A DNA stretch of 64,000 bases from Martinezella calliandrae. Its GTDB lineage: Bacteria; Pseudomonadota; Alphaproteobacteria; Rhizobiales; Rhizobiaceae. The notes under the pieces were generated by a model. The model searched no databases, was not told where the DNA came from, and saw only the letters and a program-made list of their open reading frames with translations. Positions 51,904-61,173 of the stretch are shown here, in pieces (positions within the stretch are counted from its first letter, which is position 1; each line of letters opens with the position of its first letter). Position numbers and translations under genes: made by a program. The stretch lies in the NCBI RefSeq assembly GCF_030272695.1, contig NZ_JARFYN010000028.1:22983-86982 (forward strand), read 5' to 3'.

Positions 51904-53649
51904 ATGAAGAAGAAAGCAGAATGGCCGCGCAAATTGCGGTCCTACGACTGGTTCGGCGGCACCGGCAAGAACGCGATCATGCACCGTTCCTGGATGAAGA
52001 ACCAGGGCTTGCCGGCAGACACGTTTGACGGCCGGCCGATCATCGGCATCTGTAATACCTGGTCGGAGCTGACGCCCTGCAACGCGCATCTGCGGGATCT
52101 CGCCGAGCGCGTTAAGCGCGGCGTTTACGAAGCCGGTGGTTTCCCGGTGGAATTCCCGGTTTTCTCGACGGGTGAAAGCACGCTTCGCCCGACGGCGATG
52201 ATGTTCCGCAATCTCGCGGCGATGGATGTCGAAGAAGCGATCCGTGGCAATCCTGTCGACGGTGTCGTGCTGCTCGGCGGCTGCGATAAGACCACTCCGA
52301 GCCTTTTGATGGGTGCAGCCTCGGTCGACATTCCGGTCATTCTCGTTTCCGGCGGCCCGATGCTGAACGGCAAGTGGCGGGGCAAGGATGTCGGCTCGGG
52401 TACGGCGGTCTGGCAGTTTTCGGAAATGGTCAAGTCCGGCGAAATGACGCTGGAGGAATTCATGGATGCGGAGCAGGGCATGGCCCGCTCGGCTGGCAGC
52501 TGTATGACGATGGGTACCGCCTCGACCATGGCGTCGATGGCCGAAGCCCTCGGCATGACCTTGCCGGGCAATGCCGCCATCCCGGCAGTCGATGCGCGTC
52601 GCCGCGTCATTTCGCAGCTTTCTGGCCGCCGCATCGTCGATATGGTCAAGGAAGACCTGAAGCCTTCCGATATCCTGACCAAGGAAGCTTTCGAGAACGC
52701 GATCCGCGTCAACGGCGCCGTCGGCGGTTCGACCAATGCCGTTCTGCATTTGCTCGCGCTTGCCGGCCGTGTCGGCGTCGATCTGTCGCTCGACGATTGG
52801 GATCGCCTCGGTCGCGAAGTGCCGACCATCGTCAATCTGCAGCCTTCCGGCAAATATCTGATGGAAGAGTTCTACTATGCCGGCGGCTTGCCTGTCGTCA
52901 TCAAGGCGGTCGGCGAGATGGGATTGCTGCACAAGGATGCAATCACCGTCACCGGCGATACCATCTGGGCCGGCGTCAAGGACGTCGTCAACTACAATGA
53001 GGACGTCATCGTGTCGCGCGAGAAGGCGCTGACGCAGTCGGGCGGCATCGCGGTTCTGCGCGGTAACCTGGCTCCGCTGGGCGCTGTTCTCAAGCCGTCC
53101 GCAGCGTCACCGCATCTGATGCAGCACAAGGGCCGCGCCGTCGTCTTCGAAAGCATCGAGGACTACCACGCCCGCATCAACCGCGAGGACCTCGATATCG
53201 ACGAGAACTGCATCATGGTGCTGAAATACTGCGGTCCGAAGGGTTATCCGGGCATGGCAGAAGTCGGCAACATGGGTCTGCCGCCGAAGGTGCTTAAGAA
53301 GGGCATCACCGATATGATCCGCATTTCCGACGCGCGCATGTCCGGCACGGCTTACGGAACCGTCATCCTGCATACGGCTCCGGAAGCTGCCGATGGTGGA
53401 CCGCTGGCGCTGGTTCAAAATGGTGACATGATCTCGGTCGACGTGCCGGCCCGCACGATCCAGCTCGAAGTGTCGGACGAAGAACTCGCCAAGCGCCGCG
53501 CCGCCTGGGTTTCTCCGGTCAAGCCGCTCGTCGGCGGCTATGGCGGCCTTTACGTCAAGACCGTCATGCAAGCTGACACCGGCGCCGACCTGGACTTCCT
53601 GGTTGGCCCACGCGGCTCCGACATCCCGATGAACCGCGACAGCCACTGA
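51904..53649 (+). CDS. IlvD/Edd-family aldonate dehydratase (L-arabinonate or related)
   Basis: A 581-residue Fe-S dehydratase with the conserved cysteine segments 'GICNTWSELTPCNAHLRDLA', 'LGGCDKTTPSLLMGA' and 'SAGSCMTMGTASTMASMAEA'. It removes water from sugar acids; L-arabinonate is most likely given the neighbours (ChvE, GguC, semialdehyde dehydrogenase), but galactonate or fuconate are also possible. ATG 51904 follows the motif 'actgagact'. It is the last gene of the cluster and a terminator follows. Confidence 0.88.
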   Translation: MKKKAEWPRKLRSYDWFGGTGKNAIMHRSWMKNQGLPADTFDGRPIIGICNTWSELTPCNAHLRDLAERVKRGVYEAGGFPVEFPVFSTGESTLRPTAMMFRNLAAMDVEEAIRGNPVDGVVLLGGCDKTTPSLLMGAASVDIPVILVSGGPMLNGKWRGKDVGSGTAVWQFSEMVKSGEMTLEEFMDAEQGMARSAGSCMTMGTASTMASMAEALGMTLPGNAAIPAVDARRRVISQLSGRRIVDMVKEDLKPSDILTKEAFENAIRVNGAVGGSTNAVLHLLALAGRVGVDLSLDDWDRLGREVPTIVNLQPSGKYLMEEFYYAGGLPVVIKAVGEMGLLHKDAITVTGDTIWAGVKDVVNYNEDVIVSREKALTQSGGIAVLRGNLAPLGAVLKPSAASPHLMQHKGRAVVFESIEDYHARINREDLDIDENCIMVLKYCGPKGYPGMAEVGNMGLPPKVLKKGITDMIRISDARMSGTAYGTVILHTAPEAADGGPLALVQNGDMISVDVPARTIQLEVSDEELAKRRAAWVSPVKPLVGGYGGLYVKTVMQADTGADLDFLVGPRGSDIPMNRDSH

Positions 53650-53672
53650 GATCGTTGCCTGGAATTATCGCG

Positions 53673-53703
53673 AAAGGGCGGGACGAGAGTTCCGCTCTTT
53701 TTC
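53673..53703 (+). terminator. Terminator after the ggu pathway operon
   Basis: AAAGGGCGGGA / TTCCGCTCTTT (two G-T/mismatch positions) with a 6-base loop, then a T run. It ends the chvE-dehydratase unit. Confidence 0.65.
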
Positions 53704-53796
53704 CTAAAGCGCATTGGATCGCAATTATTAAGATTCGCTCCTTGCGCTCCAAATTATGCCGGTCAACACTATCAAATTAACCGGTAAGACGTCGAT

Positions 53797-54060
53797 TCAT
53801 TCTGAGCCGTCTGCTTTTGGTTTGGCGAAGCGCACCCCGGCGCCGCCGCCGTTTTCGCTGATGAATTCAATTCCAGCTTTTTGAAAAGCCGCGATGATAC
53901 TCGAGAGATTGTTACTGATGGGCATATGCGCCCCACGTTCAAAATCAGCAATAGTTTGACGAGAAACGTTAGCAGCTTTTGCAAGCTCCGTTTGACTCCA
54001 GCCCAACATAGCCCGTGCCCCACGGCATTGCTCCATTGTAAGAAGGCCACTGTTCGTCAA
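53797..54060 (-). CDS. Small XRE-family regulator 1
   Basis: An 87-residue protein. The helix-turn-helix 'MEQCRGARAMLGWSQTELAK', 'AANVSRQTIADFERGAHMPI' and the C-terminal 'AGIEFISENGGGAGVRF' match a common small rhizobial XRE type. The TTG at 54060 overlaps the stop of the preceding gene (TTGA), so coupled translation is likely. ATG 54036 is an alternative start. It has the same architecture as its partner. The ligand is unknown. Confidence 0.78.
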   Translation of the reverse strand: MTNSGLLTMEQCRGARAMLGWSQTELAKAANVSRQTIADFERGAHMPISNNLSSIIAAFQKAGIEFISENGGGAGVRFAKPKADGSE

Positions 54061-54302
54061 TCCGGCGTCTTGAATCGCACGCCGACCCCACCTCCGTTAC
54101 GTGCGATAAACTCGATACCAGCCTCCTCCAGGGTTATCCTGATCAGCTTTAGGTTGGCCGCTGTAATCGATGGCTGTCCGTCTTCCGATTCTGAGCGGCG
54201 TATCGTCGTAACACCAATACTTGCAGCTTTCGCAAGATCTTCTGCGGTCCATCGGAGAAGCGCCCTTGCCGCCCTAATTTGAGCTCCGGTTATTCCGCTC
54301 AT
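54057..54302 (-). CDS. Small XRE-family regulator 2
   Basis: An 81-residue helix-turn-helix protein: 'MSGITGAQIRAARALLRWTA', 'EDLAKAASIGVTTIRRSESE' and the C-terminal 'AGIEFIARNGGGVGVRFKTP'. ATG 54302 begins the family-like text; the open frame continues upstream but that part overlaps another gene. The two XRE genes share the 'AGIEFI-NGGG-GVRF' ending and overlap by TTGA, suggesting an old tandem duplication and a heterodimer or operon unit. Confidence 0.8.
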   Translation of the reverse strand: MSGITGAQIRAARALLRWTAEDLAKAASIGVTTIRRSESEDGQPSITAANLKLIRITLEEAGIEFIARNGGGVGVRFKTPD

Positions 54303-54426
54303 TTTTTTCGATTTCTCATTGAAGATTTTACAACAACCTGATATGAAAACACCCATAACGGCTGAAACCGGTGATTCGACCACCGACTCCAGCCTGACCA
54401 CAACCAAGCTTACGGGAGCTCGGATC

Positions 54427-55071
54427 ATGGGTGATTCTGAGAGTAGCAGAATTTTGTCTACAAACGCGTGCAGAAATAACTTGCTGTCAGCCGTGACAGG
54501 CTTTCTTGCAAACCCAACCGCGAAAATCTCGCAAAGCCTAATCCAAGGTCCGGACTCCAGCACCAGTGATGATACCATCCTTGAGGCCTGGGAGAGCTGG
54601 TATGCCGCCCGAATGCTGCAGGATAAACTGTGCCGGCGACAGCAACGTTTGGAAAGGAAGCTTATGCAAATGGCCGGAGGATTTCCGCACGTTGAACTGA
54701 CCGTTCCTGGCCGGTCTGCTCCTGTTTTCGCGCGTACGGCGGAGGAAACTGATCGCTGGCTTCCTGGCGTCGAGATGGAAGGGCTTCGCGACCGCGCGAA
54801 ATCTGAACTGGCGCGAGCTCGAAACGCATGGGACACAGCCGATGCCAAGCTGGGTTATAGCGCTGCCCACGCAGCTGAAAACAAGGCTGGTGCCCGGGCC
54901 ATCGATCTGGCGGCAACATTGTTAAAGATGCCTGCTCGTTCGATCGAGGACCTGACGGCGAAATTGCATTGCTTGATCGAGATGGAGGACCCGGGCGCTA
55001 TGGGCGCCGAGACCCCCTGGCTGGAATTGCGTTCGATCCTGCTCGATCTTCTGGAGTTGAATGGACGCTGA
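54427..55071 (+). CDS. Hypothetical protein
   Basis: About 214 residues from ATG 54427 (GGGAG eight bases before). The N-terminus 'MGDSESSRILSTNACRNNLL' and 'SAVTGFLANPTA' faintly resembles a degraded Tat-type signal. A helical, charged body follows ('ILEAWESWYAARMLQDKL', 'RARNAWDTADAKLG', 'AENKAGARAIDLAATLLKMP'), which may form coiled coils. Longer in-frame starts at 54319 and 54343 exist. It is divergent from the XRE pair. The family is not recognised beyond rhizobial hypothetical proteins. Confidence 0.5.
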   Translation: MGDSESSRILSTNACRNNLLSAVTGFLANPTAKISQSLIQGPDSSTSDDTILEAWESWYAARMLQDKLCRRQQRLERKLMQMAGGFPHVELTVPGRSAPVFARTAEETDRWLPGVEMEGLRDRAKSELARARNAWDTADAKLGYSAAHAAENKAGARAIDLAATLLKMPARSIEDLTAKLHCLIEMEDPGAMGAETPWLELRSILLDLLELNGR

Positions 55072-55576
55072 CCGGGAAAAAGGGGAAGGACGGCGTTGAT
55101 TTCTGCACCAAGGTTGTAGTGTCAGGACAGGGGCCTAGCGACTAGACGGTTTTGGACTGAATGCATCGGCGGGCGTCTGAACGATCACCCCATACAGGCT
55201 TGCCGCATTTGAAGTGCGGTGAATTGGGTCATGCTGCCACCTTTGCTGATATGCTGCTCGGCGCGTTCCTCAGCGCGCGCGTTCTCATGGCGACAGAAGG
55301 ATGGGATGACAATTTATCATTCCGGGCATCACAAATGTCGCCGAAGCATGCTGTCTGCGATCACGCCTTGCACCGCGACTAAATCAGGCTCTTGATTTTG
55401 CGCATGTCGTTATCGCAAAACCGCTGCGCACTTTTGCGCAACATGCTTTCGGTCGCTGCCGTCGGCAGGTTTACGGCGCATGTTCAGGGCCTGCTTCCGG
55501 CTGCGCTGCTTCGATCAGCAGTCCATGATATAGTGCCTGAGGATGGCATCTTTAACCCGACATCCGGGGGATCACC
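55072..55576. other. Intergenic stretch
   Basis: About 500 bp with no convincing gene. The cupin gene promoter should be near the right end. A plus-strand frame from 55161 looks incidental (no ribosome site, odd composition). Confidence 0.35.
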
Positions 55577-56053
55577 ATGTCGACCCTGCAGGCAGATATC
55601 TATCACCTCTTTGGCAGTCTTTTTCGCTTTCATGCGCACAGCCCCGATACGGGTGGGGCTTATTGCCTTATCGAGACACTGACGGCGCCAGGGGCCGGCT
55701 CGCCGCCGAACAGGCATCCTGATGACGATGAGGCGTTTTATATTCTGGAAGGCCTGTTCGAATTCATGGTCGACGGCGAAACGGTCCAGGCGCGAACGGG
55801 AAGCTTCGTCAAGATACCAACGGGCGCAATCCATGCGTTCCGCAATATCGGTCCGGCGCCGGGACGACTTCTGATCATCAATTCGCCCGGTCGCGTTCAC
55901 GACGGCTTTTTCACCGAAGCAGGCGCAGCGATGCCTCTAGGCACGTGCGATTTGCCGCCACCGGGCGGAAAGTTGCCCGATATTGCGCGTGTGGTAGAAA
56001 TCGGGCGGCGCAACGGGCTGGAACTCCTAATGCCCGATGGCGAGTTGCACTAA
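55577..56053 (+). CDS. Cupin-domain protein
   Basis: A 158-residue single-cupin protein. The first metal motif region reads 'NRHPDDDEAFYILEGLFEFM' and the second 'PTGAIHAFRNIGPAPGRLLI', giving His/Glu/His ligand candidates. ATG 55577 follows GGGGGATC. Cupins of this type may be isomerases, dioxygenases or sugar-binding proteins; the substrate is unknown. It stands alone, convergent with the transglutaminase operon. Confidence 0.8.
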   Translation: MSTLQADIYHLFGSLFRFHAHSPDTGGAYCLIETLTAPGAGSPPNRHPDDDEAFYILEGLFEFMVDGETVQARTGSFVKIPTGAIHAFRNIGPAPGRLLIINSPGRVHDGFFTEAGAAMPLGTCDLPPPGGKLPDIARVVEIGRRNGLELLMPDGELH

Positions 56054-56164
56054 ACTCGAATGTCCCAAGCAGCCACGACCGTGCCTTTGGCGACCGGAAT
56101 CGGCCGGTGTTGGTCGGTCGCCACAGAATATCCCTTGCCGCAGCGAACCCCGAAGATGCCGATA

Positions 56165-56989
56165 TCAGCTCTGGCTCTGGCTTTGGCTTTGTCCCTGGCT
56201 CGCCACCGTCACCTTGACCGCGAGGCTTTCGCCCGGCGTGCCGACACGCATGCCGGAGACGGGCGCGGCGTCGCGATAGCAGAGGCCGGTGGCGATGCGA
56301 ACGTAGCGCGCATCGGGGCAGACATCATTGGCCGGGTCGAAGCCGACCCAGCCGAGGCCGGGAACATGCGCTTCGGCCCAGGCATGGGTGGCGGTCTGCT
56401 CGGCAGTGCCTTCCATCAACAGGTAGCCGGAGACATAGCGGGCCGGGATCTGTAGCGCTCGAGCGCCGGCAATGAAGATGTGGGCGTGGTCCTGGCAGAC
56501 ACCGCTCTTCATTTCCAGCGCCTGTTCGGCGGTCGTTTCGGTGTCGCTGGTGCCGGGCTTGTATTCCACCGCGCGGTGGATCGCCCCCATAAGAGCATGC
56601 ATCTTGGCGAGTTCATTATCGCCGGAAAGGCTGCGCAAGAGTTCCTTGGTCAGCTTGCCAGCCTTGGTGCGTGGTGTTTCCCTGAGGAAGAGCCAGCGCG
56701 GAGTGAAACCGCTATGTTGGCCGACTACGCCGTTCAGGTCTTGCGTTTCGATCTCGCCAGCGGCGATGATCCGGGTCGCTTCCTGTTGGCCGTCGAGTGA
56801 GACGAGCGTCACGCGATTGGCGTACTGGTCGTCGTATTCTACCTCCGGATGAGCACCCTCGACCGTTAGCTTCCAGTCGAGGACGGTCTGGCCAGGGCCG
56901 GTCAGCGGCGTCAACCGCAGTCGCTGCAATGAAAATTGCGCCGGTTCGTCATAGCGGTATTCGGTGGTATGGCTGATCGTCAGTCTCAT
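56165..56989 (-). CDS. Transglutaminase-like protein
   Basis: A 274-residue protein: an N-terminal beta domain ('RLTISHTTEYRYDEPAQFSL') and a transglutaminase core with catalytic Cys ('MKSGVCQDHAHIFIAGAR'), His ('THAWAEAHVPGLGWVGFDP') and Asp ('FDPANDV'). It ends in a low-complexity Gln-Ser run. Such proteins act as proteases or amide-bond enzymes. It is the third gene of an operon with alpha-E and ATP-grasp proteins. Confidence 0.9.
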   Translation of the reverse strand: MRLTISHTTEYRYDEPAQFSLQRLRLTPLTGPGQTVLDWKLTVEGAHPEVEYDDQYANRVTLVSLDGQQEATRIIAAGEIETQDLNGVVGQHSGFTPRWLFLRETPRTKAGKLTKELLRSLSGDNELAKMHALMGAIHRAVEYKPGTSDTETTAEQALEMKSGVCQDHAHIFIAGARALQIPARYVSGYLLMEGTAEQTATHAWAEAHVPGLGWVGFDPANDVCPDARYVRIATGLCYRDAAPVSGMRVGTPGESLAVKVTVASQGQSQSQSQS

Positions 56990-57001
56990 AATGTGATCCG
57001 C

Positions 57002-57946
57002 TTATTCATAGAACCTGTAACCATCGGAGATTTCCGCGCCGAGCTTGTTGTTGCGCGACACAAAATCCTCCAGGAATTCGTGCAGACCCTGATCCATGAT
57101 GTGCTTGATCGTGAGCGTCTGCAGCATCTTGCGGATGGCGTCAGCGGTGTCGTGCGCCGGGAGCCGCTTGTCGTATTCGGCCCCGAGATAGTTGATATTG
57201 CTGACGATCTTTTCGTAGCAATAGGCAAGCGAACGCGGCATCTGGCCGTTGAGGATGAGAAAGTCGGCAATATTGGCCGGCTTGTATTCCGGATCGTACG
57301 CCCATTTATAAGCGCGATGGGCAGAGACCGAACGCAGGATCGATTCCCATTGGGCATTGTCGAGCGAAGAGCCGACATGCGAGATCGACGGCAGCAGGAC
57401 GTAGTATTTCACGTCGAGTATGCGCGCAGTATTGTCGGCGCGTTCAATGAAGGTGCCAATGCGGGCGAAGTTGTAAAGCTCGTTGCGCAGCATCGAACCG
57501 TGAAACGCGCCGCGGATCAATCCGGCGCGGCGCTTGATGACCTCGATCATCTCCGGCACCTCGGCGGTCTTCAGGCGCTTGCCCAGCAACGCCTTTAACT
57601 CGATCCAGCATTCGTTCGTTGCCTCCCAGGTGTCGCGGGTGAGCGCCGTGCGGACCATGCGGGCGTTGTTGCGGCCATAATCGATGCAGGACATGACGCT
57701 CGAGGGATTGGAGCGGTCGCGCATCAGATAGTCGATCGCGTCGGCGCCAGTCAGCTTAGTGTGCACCTCGTCATAGGCTTCACGCACGCCGGCGCTTTGC
57801 AGTACGCCGTCCCAGTCGTCGTCCTCGTTTGCCCCACTGCGGGTCAGCGACATCCGCTGGCCGGCATCGACCAGGCGGGCTATATTTTCGGCACGCTCGA
57901 TGTAACGGAACATCCAGTAGAGGCCATTTGCGGTTCTTCCCAGCAT
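57002..57946 (-). CDS. Alpha-E domain protein (DUF403)
   Basis: A 314-residue all-helical protein starting 'MLGRTANGLYWMFRYIERAE', the characteristic alpha-E opening, with 'FHGSMLRNELYNFARIGTFI' and 'ERADNTARILDVKYYVLLPS'. It lies between the ATP-grasp gene (8 bp upstream) and the transglutaminase gene (12 bp downstream). The three gene families recur together, suggesting one pathway for a peptide-like or amide product; the alpha-E role is unknown. Confidence 0.92.
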   Translation of the reverse strand: MLGRTANGLYWMFRYIERAENIARLVDAGQRMSLTRSGANEDDDWDGVLQSAGVREAYDEVHTKLTGADAIDYLMRDRSNPSSVMSCIDYGRNNARMVRTALTRDTWEATNECWIELKALLGKRLKTAEVPEMIEVIKRRAGLIRGAFHGSMLRNELYNFARIGTFIERADNTARILDVKYYVLLPSISHVGSSLDNAQWESILRSVSAHRAYKWAYDPEYKPANIADFLILNGQMPRSLAYCYEKIVSNINYLGAEYDKRLPAHDTADAIRKMLQTLTIKHIMDQGLHEFLEDFVSRNNKLGAEISDGYRFYE

Positions 57947-57953
57947 GTCCGTC

Positions 57954-59378
57954 TCAGTCCTCCAGAACCCAGGTATCTTTTGTGCCGCCGCCCTGGCTGG
58001 AATTGACCACCAGGGAGCCTTCTTTCAGCGCGACGCGAGTGAGGCCACCGGGGATGATCCGCACCTTGTCGGAAACGAGGACGTAGGGGCGCAGGTCGAC
58101 GTGGCGAGGGGCTATGCCCTTGTTTACCAGGATCGGCACGGTCGACAGAGATAAGGTTGGCTGAGCAATATAATTGTTCGGCTTGGTCTTCAGCTTCTCG
58201 GCAAACTCGTTCCGCTCCTTCTTCGAGGCGGTCGGTCCGACAAGCATGCCGTAGCCGCCGGAGCCATGAACTTCCTTGACGACGAGATCGGCCAGGTTTT
58301 CCAGCACATATTTCAGACTGTCGGGCTCGGAACAGCGCCAGGTCGGGACGTTTTCGAGGATCGGCTTGCGGCCGGTGTAAAACTCGACGATCTCCGGCAT
58401 ATAGGAATAGATCGCCTTATCGTCGGATATGCCCGTGCCGGGCGCATTGGCGATGGTGATGTGGCCGGCCCGATACACGTCCATGATGCCAGGGATGCCG
58501 AGGGCCGAATCTGGGCGGAAGGTGAGGGGATCGAGGAAGTCGTCGTCCACCCGACGGTAGAGCACGTCGATCGCCTCATAGCCGCGTGTGGTGCGCATCT
58601 TCACCTTGCCGTCGATGACGCGCAGGTCCGAACCTTCGACCAGCTCCACGCCCATCATGTCGGCGAGGAAGGAATGTTCGTAATAGGCGGAATTGTAGAT
58701 GCCGGGGGTCAAGACGGCGACGCGCGGCTTGCCCTTGCAGCCGGGAGGGGCGAGCGAGGCGAGGCTCTGGCGCAGCAGCAGCGGATAGTCCTCGACGCGC
58801 TGAACCTTGTTCTGATGGAACAGCTCCGGGAACATCTGCATCATTGTTTCCCGGTTTTCCAGCATGTAGCTGACGCCGGAGGGCGTGCGGGCATTATCCT
58901 CAAGCACGTAGAACTGGTCTTCGCCGGTGCGTACGATATCGGTGCCGACGATGTGGGTATAGACGCCGCCCGGGGGACGGAAGCCGATCATCTCCGGCAG
59001 GAAGGCGTCGTTCTTCTCGATCAGTTCGCGCGGGATGCGGCCGGCGCGGATGATTTCCTGCTTGTGGTAGATGTCGTCGAGGAAAGCGTTGAGCGCGATG
59101 ACCCGCTGCTCGATGCCCTGGGCGAGCTTGCGCCATTCGCGGCCGGAAATGATGCGCGGGATGATGTCGAAGGGGATGAGCTTTTCGGCTGAGTCCTCGT
59201 GTCCGTAGACTGCGAAGGTAATGCCGGTTTTTCGGAAGATGTTTTCCGCATCCCGGGACTTGGCAATTAGATGGCCTCTGTCCTGGCCGGAGTACCACTC
59301 GAAGTATTTTTCGTAAGGCGCGCGCGGACATTCCTCCGCAGTTATCATTTCATCAAATGCCAAAGGTGCGGTCCCCAT
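57954..59378 (-). CDS. Circularly permuted ATP-grasp protein
   Basis: A 474-residue enzyme of the circularly permuted ATP-grasp type 2 group (DUF404/DUF407). Landmarks are 'FDEMITAEECPRAPYEKYFE', 'FYVLEDNARTPSGVSYMLEN', 'VLYRRVDDDFLDPL' and 'KEVHGSGGYGMLVGP'. ATP-grasp enzymes join acids to amines through acyl phosphates. It starts the operon; the product is unknown. The ATG at 59378 is the natural start. Confidence 0.92.
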   Translation of the reverse strand: MGTAPLAFDEMITAEECPRAPYEKYFEWYSGQDRGHLIAKSRDAENIFRKTGITFAVYGHEDSAEKLIPFDIIPRIISGREWRKLAQGIEQRVIALNAFLDDIYHKQEIIRAGRIPRELIEKNDAFLPEMIGFRPPGGVYTHIVGTDIVRTGEDQFYVLEDNARTPSGVSYMLENRETMMQMFPELFHQNKVQRVEDYPLLLRQSLASLAPPGCKGKPRVAVLTPGIYNSAYYEHSFLADMMGVELVEGSDLRVIDGKVKMRTTRGYEAIDVLYRRVDDDFLDPLTFRPDSALGIPGIMDVYRAGHITIANAPGTGISDDKAIYSYMPEIVEFYTGRKPILENVPTWRCSEPDSLKYVLENLADLVVKEVHGSGGYGMLVGPTASKKERNEFAEKLKTKPNNYIAQPTLSLSTVPILVNKGIAPRHVDLRPYVLVSDKVRIIPGGLTRVALKEGSLVVNSSQGGGTKDTWVLED

Positions 59379-59763
59379 TTTTTCTCATTTGAATACAACC
59401 GTTTTGACAATGCAAGAAGTATGCGCGATTCAGGTCATGAATTTCGAACCTGCCAAAAATGCTGGATTTCCAGGCATTTGGGGCGCTCGCACCAGTAAAT
59501 GAGAGATTATTGCCGCCGGGTTGCGATCAAAATCTGAGCATTTGCTTATTTTTATAGTCGCTGCACCCTACGACATACCGAATTTCTTCGAGCGTGGGTG
59601 TTCACGGACAGACATGAAGAAAAATTGATGGTTGTTTTCAGCGGTTCGATTTTGACGCTTCGACCGTCTTCGGTTATCAGCGGGTGCCCTTCGCACAAGC
59701 GACGTTCCGGTTTCAATTCGAACCCGATTCGAGCCTGCAAAATCAATTTCAGTCTGAGCCCCC
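59379..59763. other. Intergenic region between divergent operons
   Basis: About 385 bp, AT-richer than its surroundings. It should hold promoters for the ATP-grasp operon (minus) and the EamA gene (plus). Nothing else was recognised. Confidence 0.4.
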
Positions 59764-60657
59764 ATGTCCCTCGACACATTCGCGCCGGCGATCTTCGTTT
59801 TTCTTTGGTCTACAGGCTGGATCGTTGCGAAATATGCAGCGATGCATTCGGGCCCGTTCACCTTCCTCATGATCCGCTACAGCTTGTCCGCGCTTGCATT
59901 CGTCCTGCTCTGCGCTTTTACCGGCGCGAAATGGCCGCGCGATTGGTCCAGCGTCTTCCGCGCCATTTATTCCGGCATCTTTCTGCACGGATTTTATCTC
60001 GGCGGTCTCTGGTGGGCGATTGCGAGCGGCGTGCCAGCGGGAATTTCGGGCATTATCGCGGCCATGCAGCCGCTGATGACGGCGATGGCTGCGCCTTACC
60101 TGGTCGGGGAACGCCTGCAGCCGGCGCAGCGCCTCGGCCTGCTGCTCGGCTTCGTCGGCATTGCGATCGCCATCTCGCCGAAGCTTTTGACAGCGGATAC
60201 CGCCAATCTCTGGCAATCGGCGATCCCGCTCGGGGTCAATCTGCTGGCGATGGTCTCGGTAACCTATGGCACACTTTATCAAAAGCGTCATTTGCAGACT
60301 GGAGACCTTAGAACCATCGCAACGCTGCAATATGTCGGTGCGCTCATTGTCACCGTGCCCCTGGCGTTAACGTTCGAAAACCTGCATTTCGACGGCACGC
60401 ATGAGGCAATCCTTGCTCTGCTCTGGTCGGTCTTCGGCCTATCGATGGGCGCGGTCGGCCTGTTGCTCTACCTTATCCGCCGAGGGCAGGTGTCGCGCGC
60501 CGCTTCGCTGATCTACCTAATGCCACCCGCCGTCGCCATCGAAGCGGCAATTGTCTTCGGCGAGCCCTTGACCCTGCCTGTTGTTGTCGGGACCCTGATC
60601 GTGGTGATCGGTGTCTACTTGACCAATCGGCGAATGGCGGACGTGGTGCCGGAATAG
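59764..60657 (+). CDS. DMT-superfamily (EamA) transporter
   Basis: A 297-residue inner-membrane protein with about ten hydrophobic helices in two EamA halves. The first opens 'FAPAIFVFLWSTGWIVAKYA' and the second has 'NLLAMVSVTYGTLYQKRH'. Conserved 'GxPAGxSxxIxxMQPLMTA' and 'ASLIYLMPPAVAIEAAIVFG' support this. It exports metabolites, often amino acids; the substrate is unknown. It is preceded by a weak ribosome site and is not in an obvious operon. Confidence 0.9.
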   Translation: MSLDTFAPAIFVFLWSTGWIVAKYAAMHSGPFTFLMIRYSLSALAFVLLCAFTGAKWPRDWSSVFRAIYSGIFLHGFYLGGLWWAIASGVPAGISGIIAAMQPLMTAMAAPYLVGERLQPAQRLGLLLGFVGIAIAISPKLLTADTANLWQSAIPLGVNLLAMVSVTYGTLYQKRHLQTGDLRTIATLQYVGALIVTVPLALTFENLHFDGTHEAILALLWSVFGLSMGAVGLLLYLIRRGQVSRAASLIYLMPPAVAIEAAIVFGEPLTLPVVVGTLIVVIGVYLTNRRMADVVPE

Positions 60658-60714
60658 GGCGGCCGGCCAGTCGCTCAAAGGCTACTTCGTCCATGACACG
60701 ACCTCGCTAGCGGC

Positions 60715-61092
60715 CTAGGGGATGTCCTTAATGTCGAAGCGAACGATCTTGCTGTTCTCCATGCGAAAGATGTGCATCACCTTCTTGTCCCTCAGCCCAT
60801 GGGTTTGCCCTGTCAGCGGCCGGCCTTCGAGATCGAACACGGACTGGATCACCTCAACGGCGATCACACCATCGTCCGTTGTCTGAATTGCCACCGGCTC
60901 GACATGCGGACTGACGACCGCCCACTGGCGTGTCCAATAAGCGCGCACAGCGTCATGGCCAAAAACGTGGCCTCCTTCCATACCGTTTGCCCAAGCAACA
61001 TTATCGGCAAGCTCGACAAGGACACCGTCGATGTCTCTGGCGTTGAAGCGGTCGTAGATGCGCTCGATGAGTTGCGTGTCAGTCTCCGACAT
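60715..61092 (-). CDS. SnoaL/NTF2-like protein
   Basis: A 125-residue cone-shaped-fold protein: 'QLIERIYDRFNARDIDGVLV', 'AWANGMEGGHVFGHDAVRAY', 'WTRQW' and 'VMHIFRMENSKIVRFDIK'. The family includes ketosteroid-isomerase-like hydrolases and many of unknown role. It is divergent from the MarR gene, which probably regulates it through a palindrome between them. Confidence 0.88.
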   Translation of the reverse strand: MSETDTQLIERIYDRFNARDIDGVLVELADNVAWANGMEGGHVFGHDAVRAYWTRQWAVVSPHVEPVAIQTTDDGVIAVEVIQSVFDLEGRPLTGQTHGLRDKKVMHIFRMENSKIVRFDIKDIP

Positions 61093-61173
61093 ATCGTTTC
61101 CTCAAGGTTGGTTAAAAGGATCGTTGGGCTGTGTAGCGCCGAACTTGCCAGCTCGCCCGTCAATATATATACG

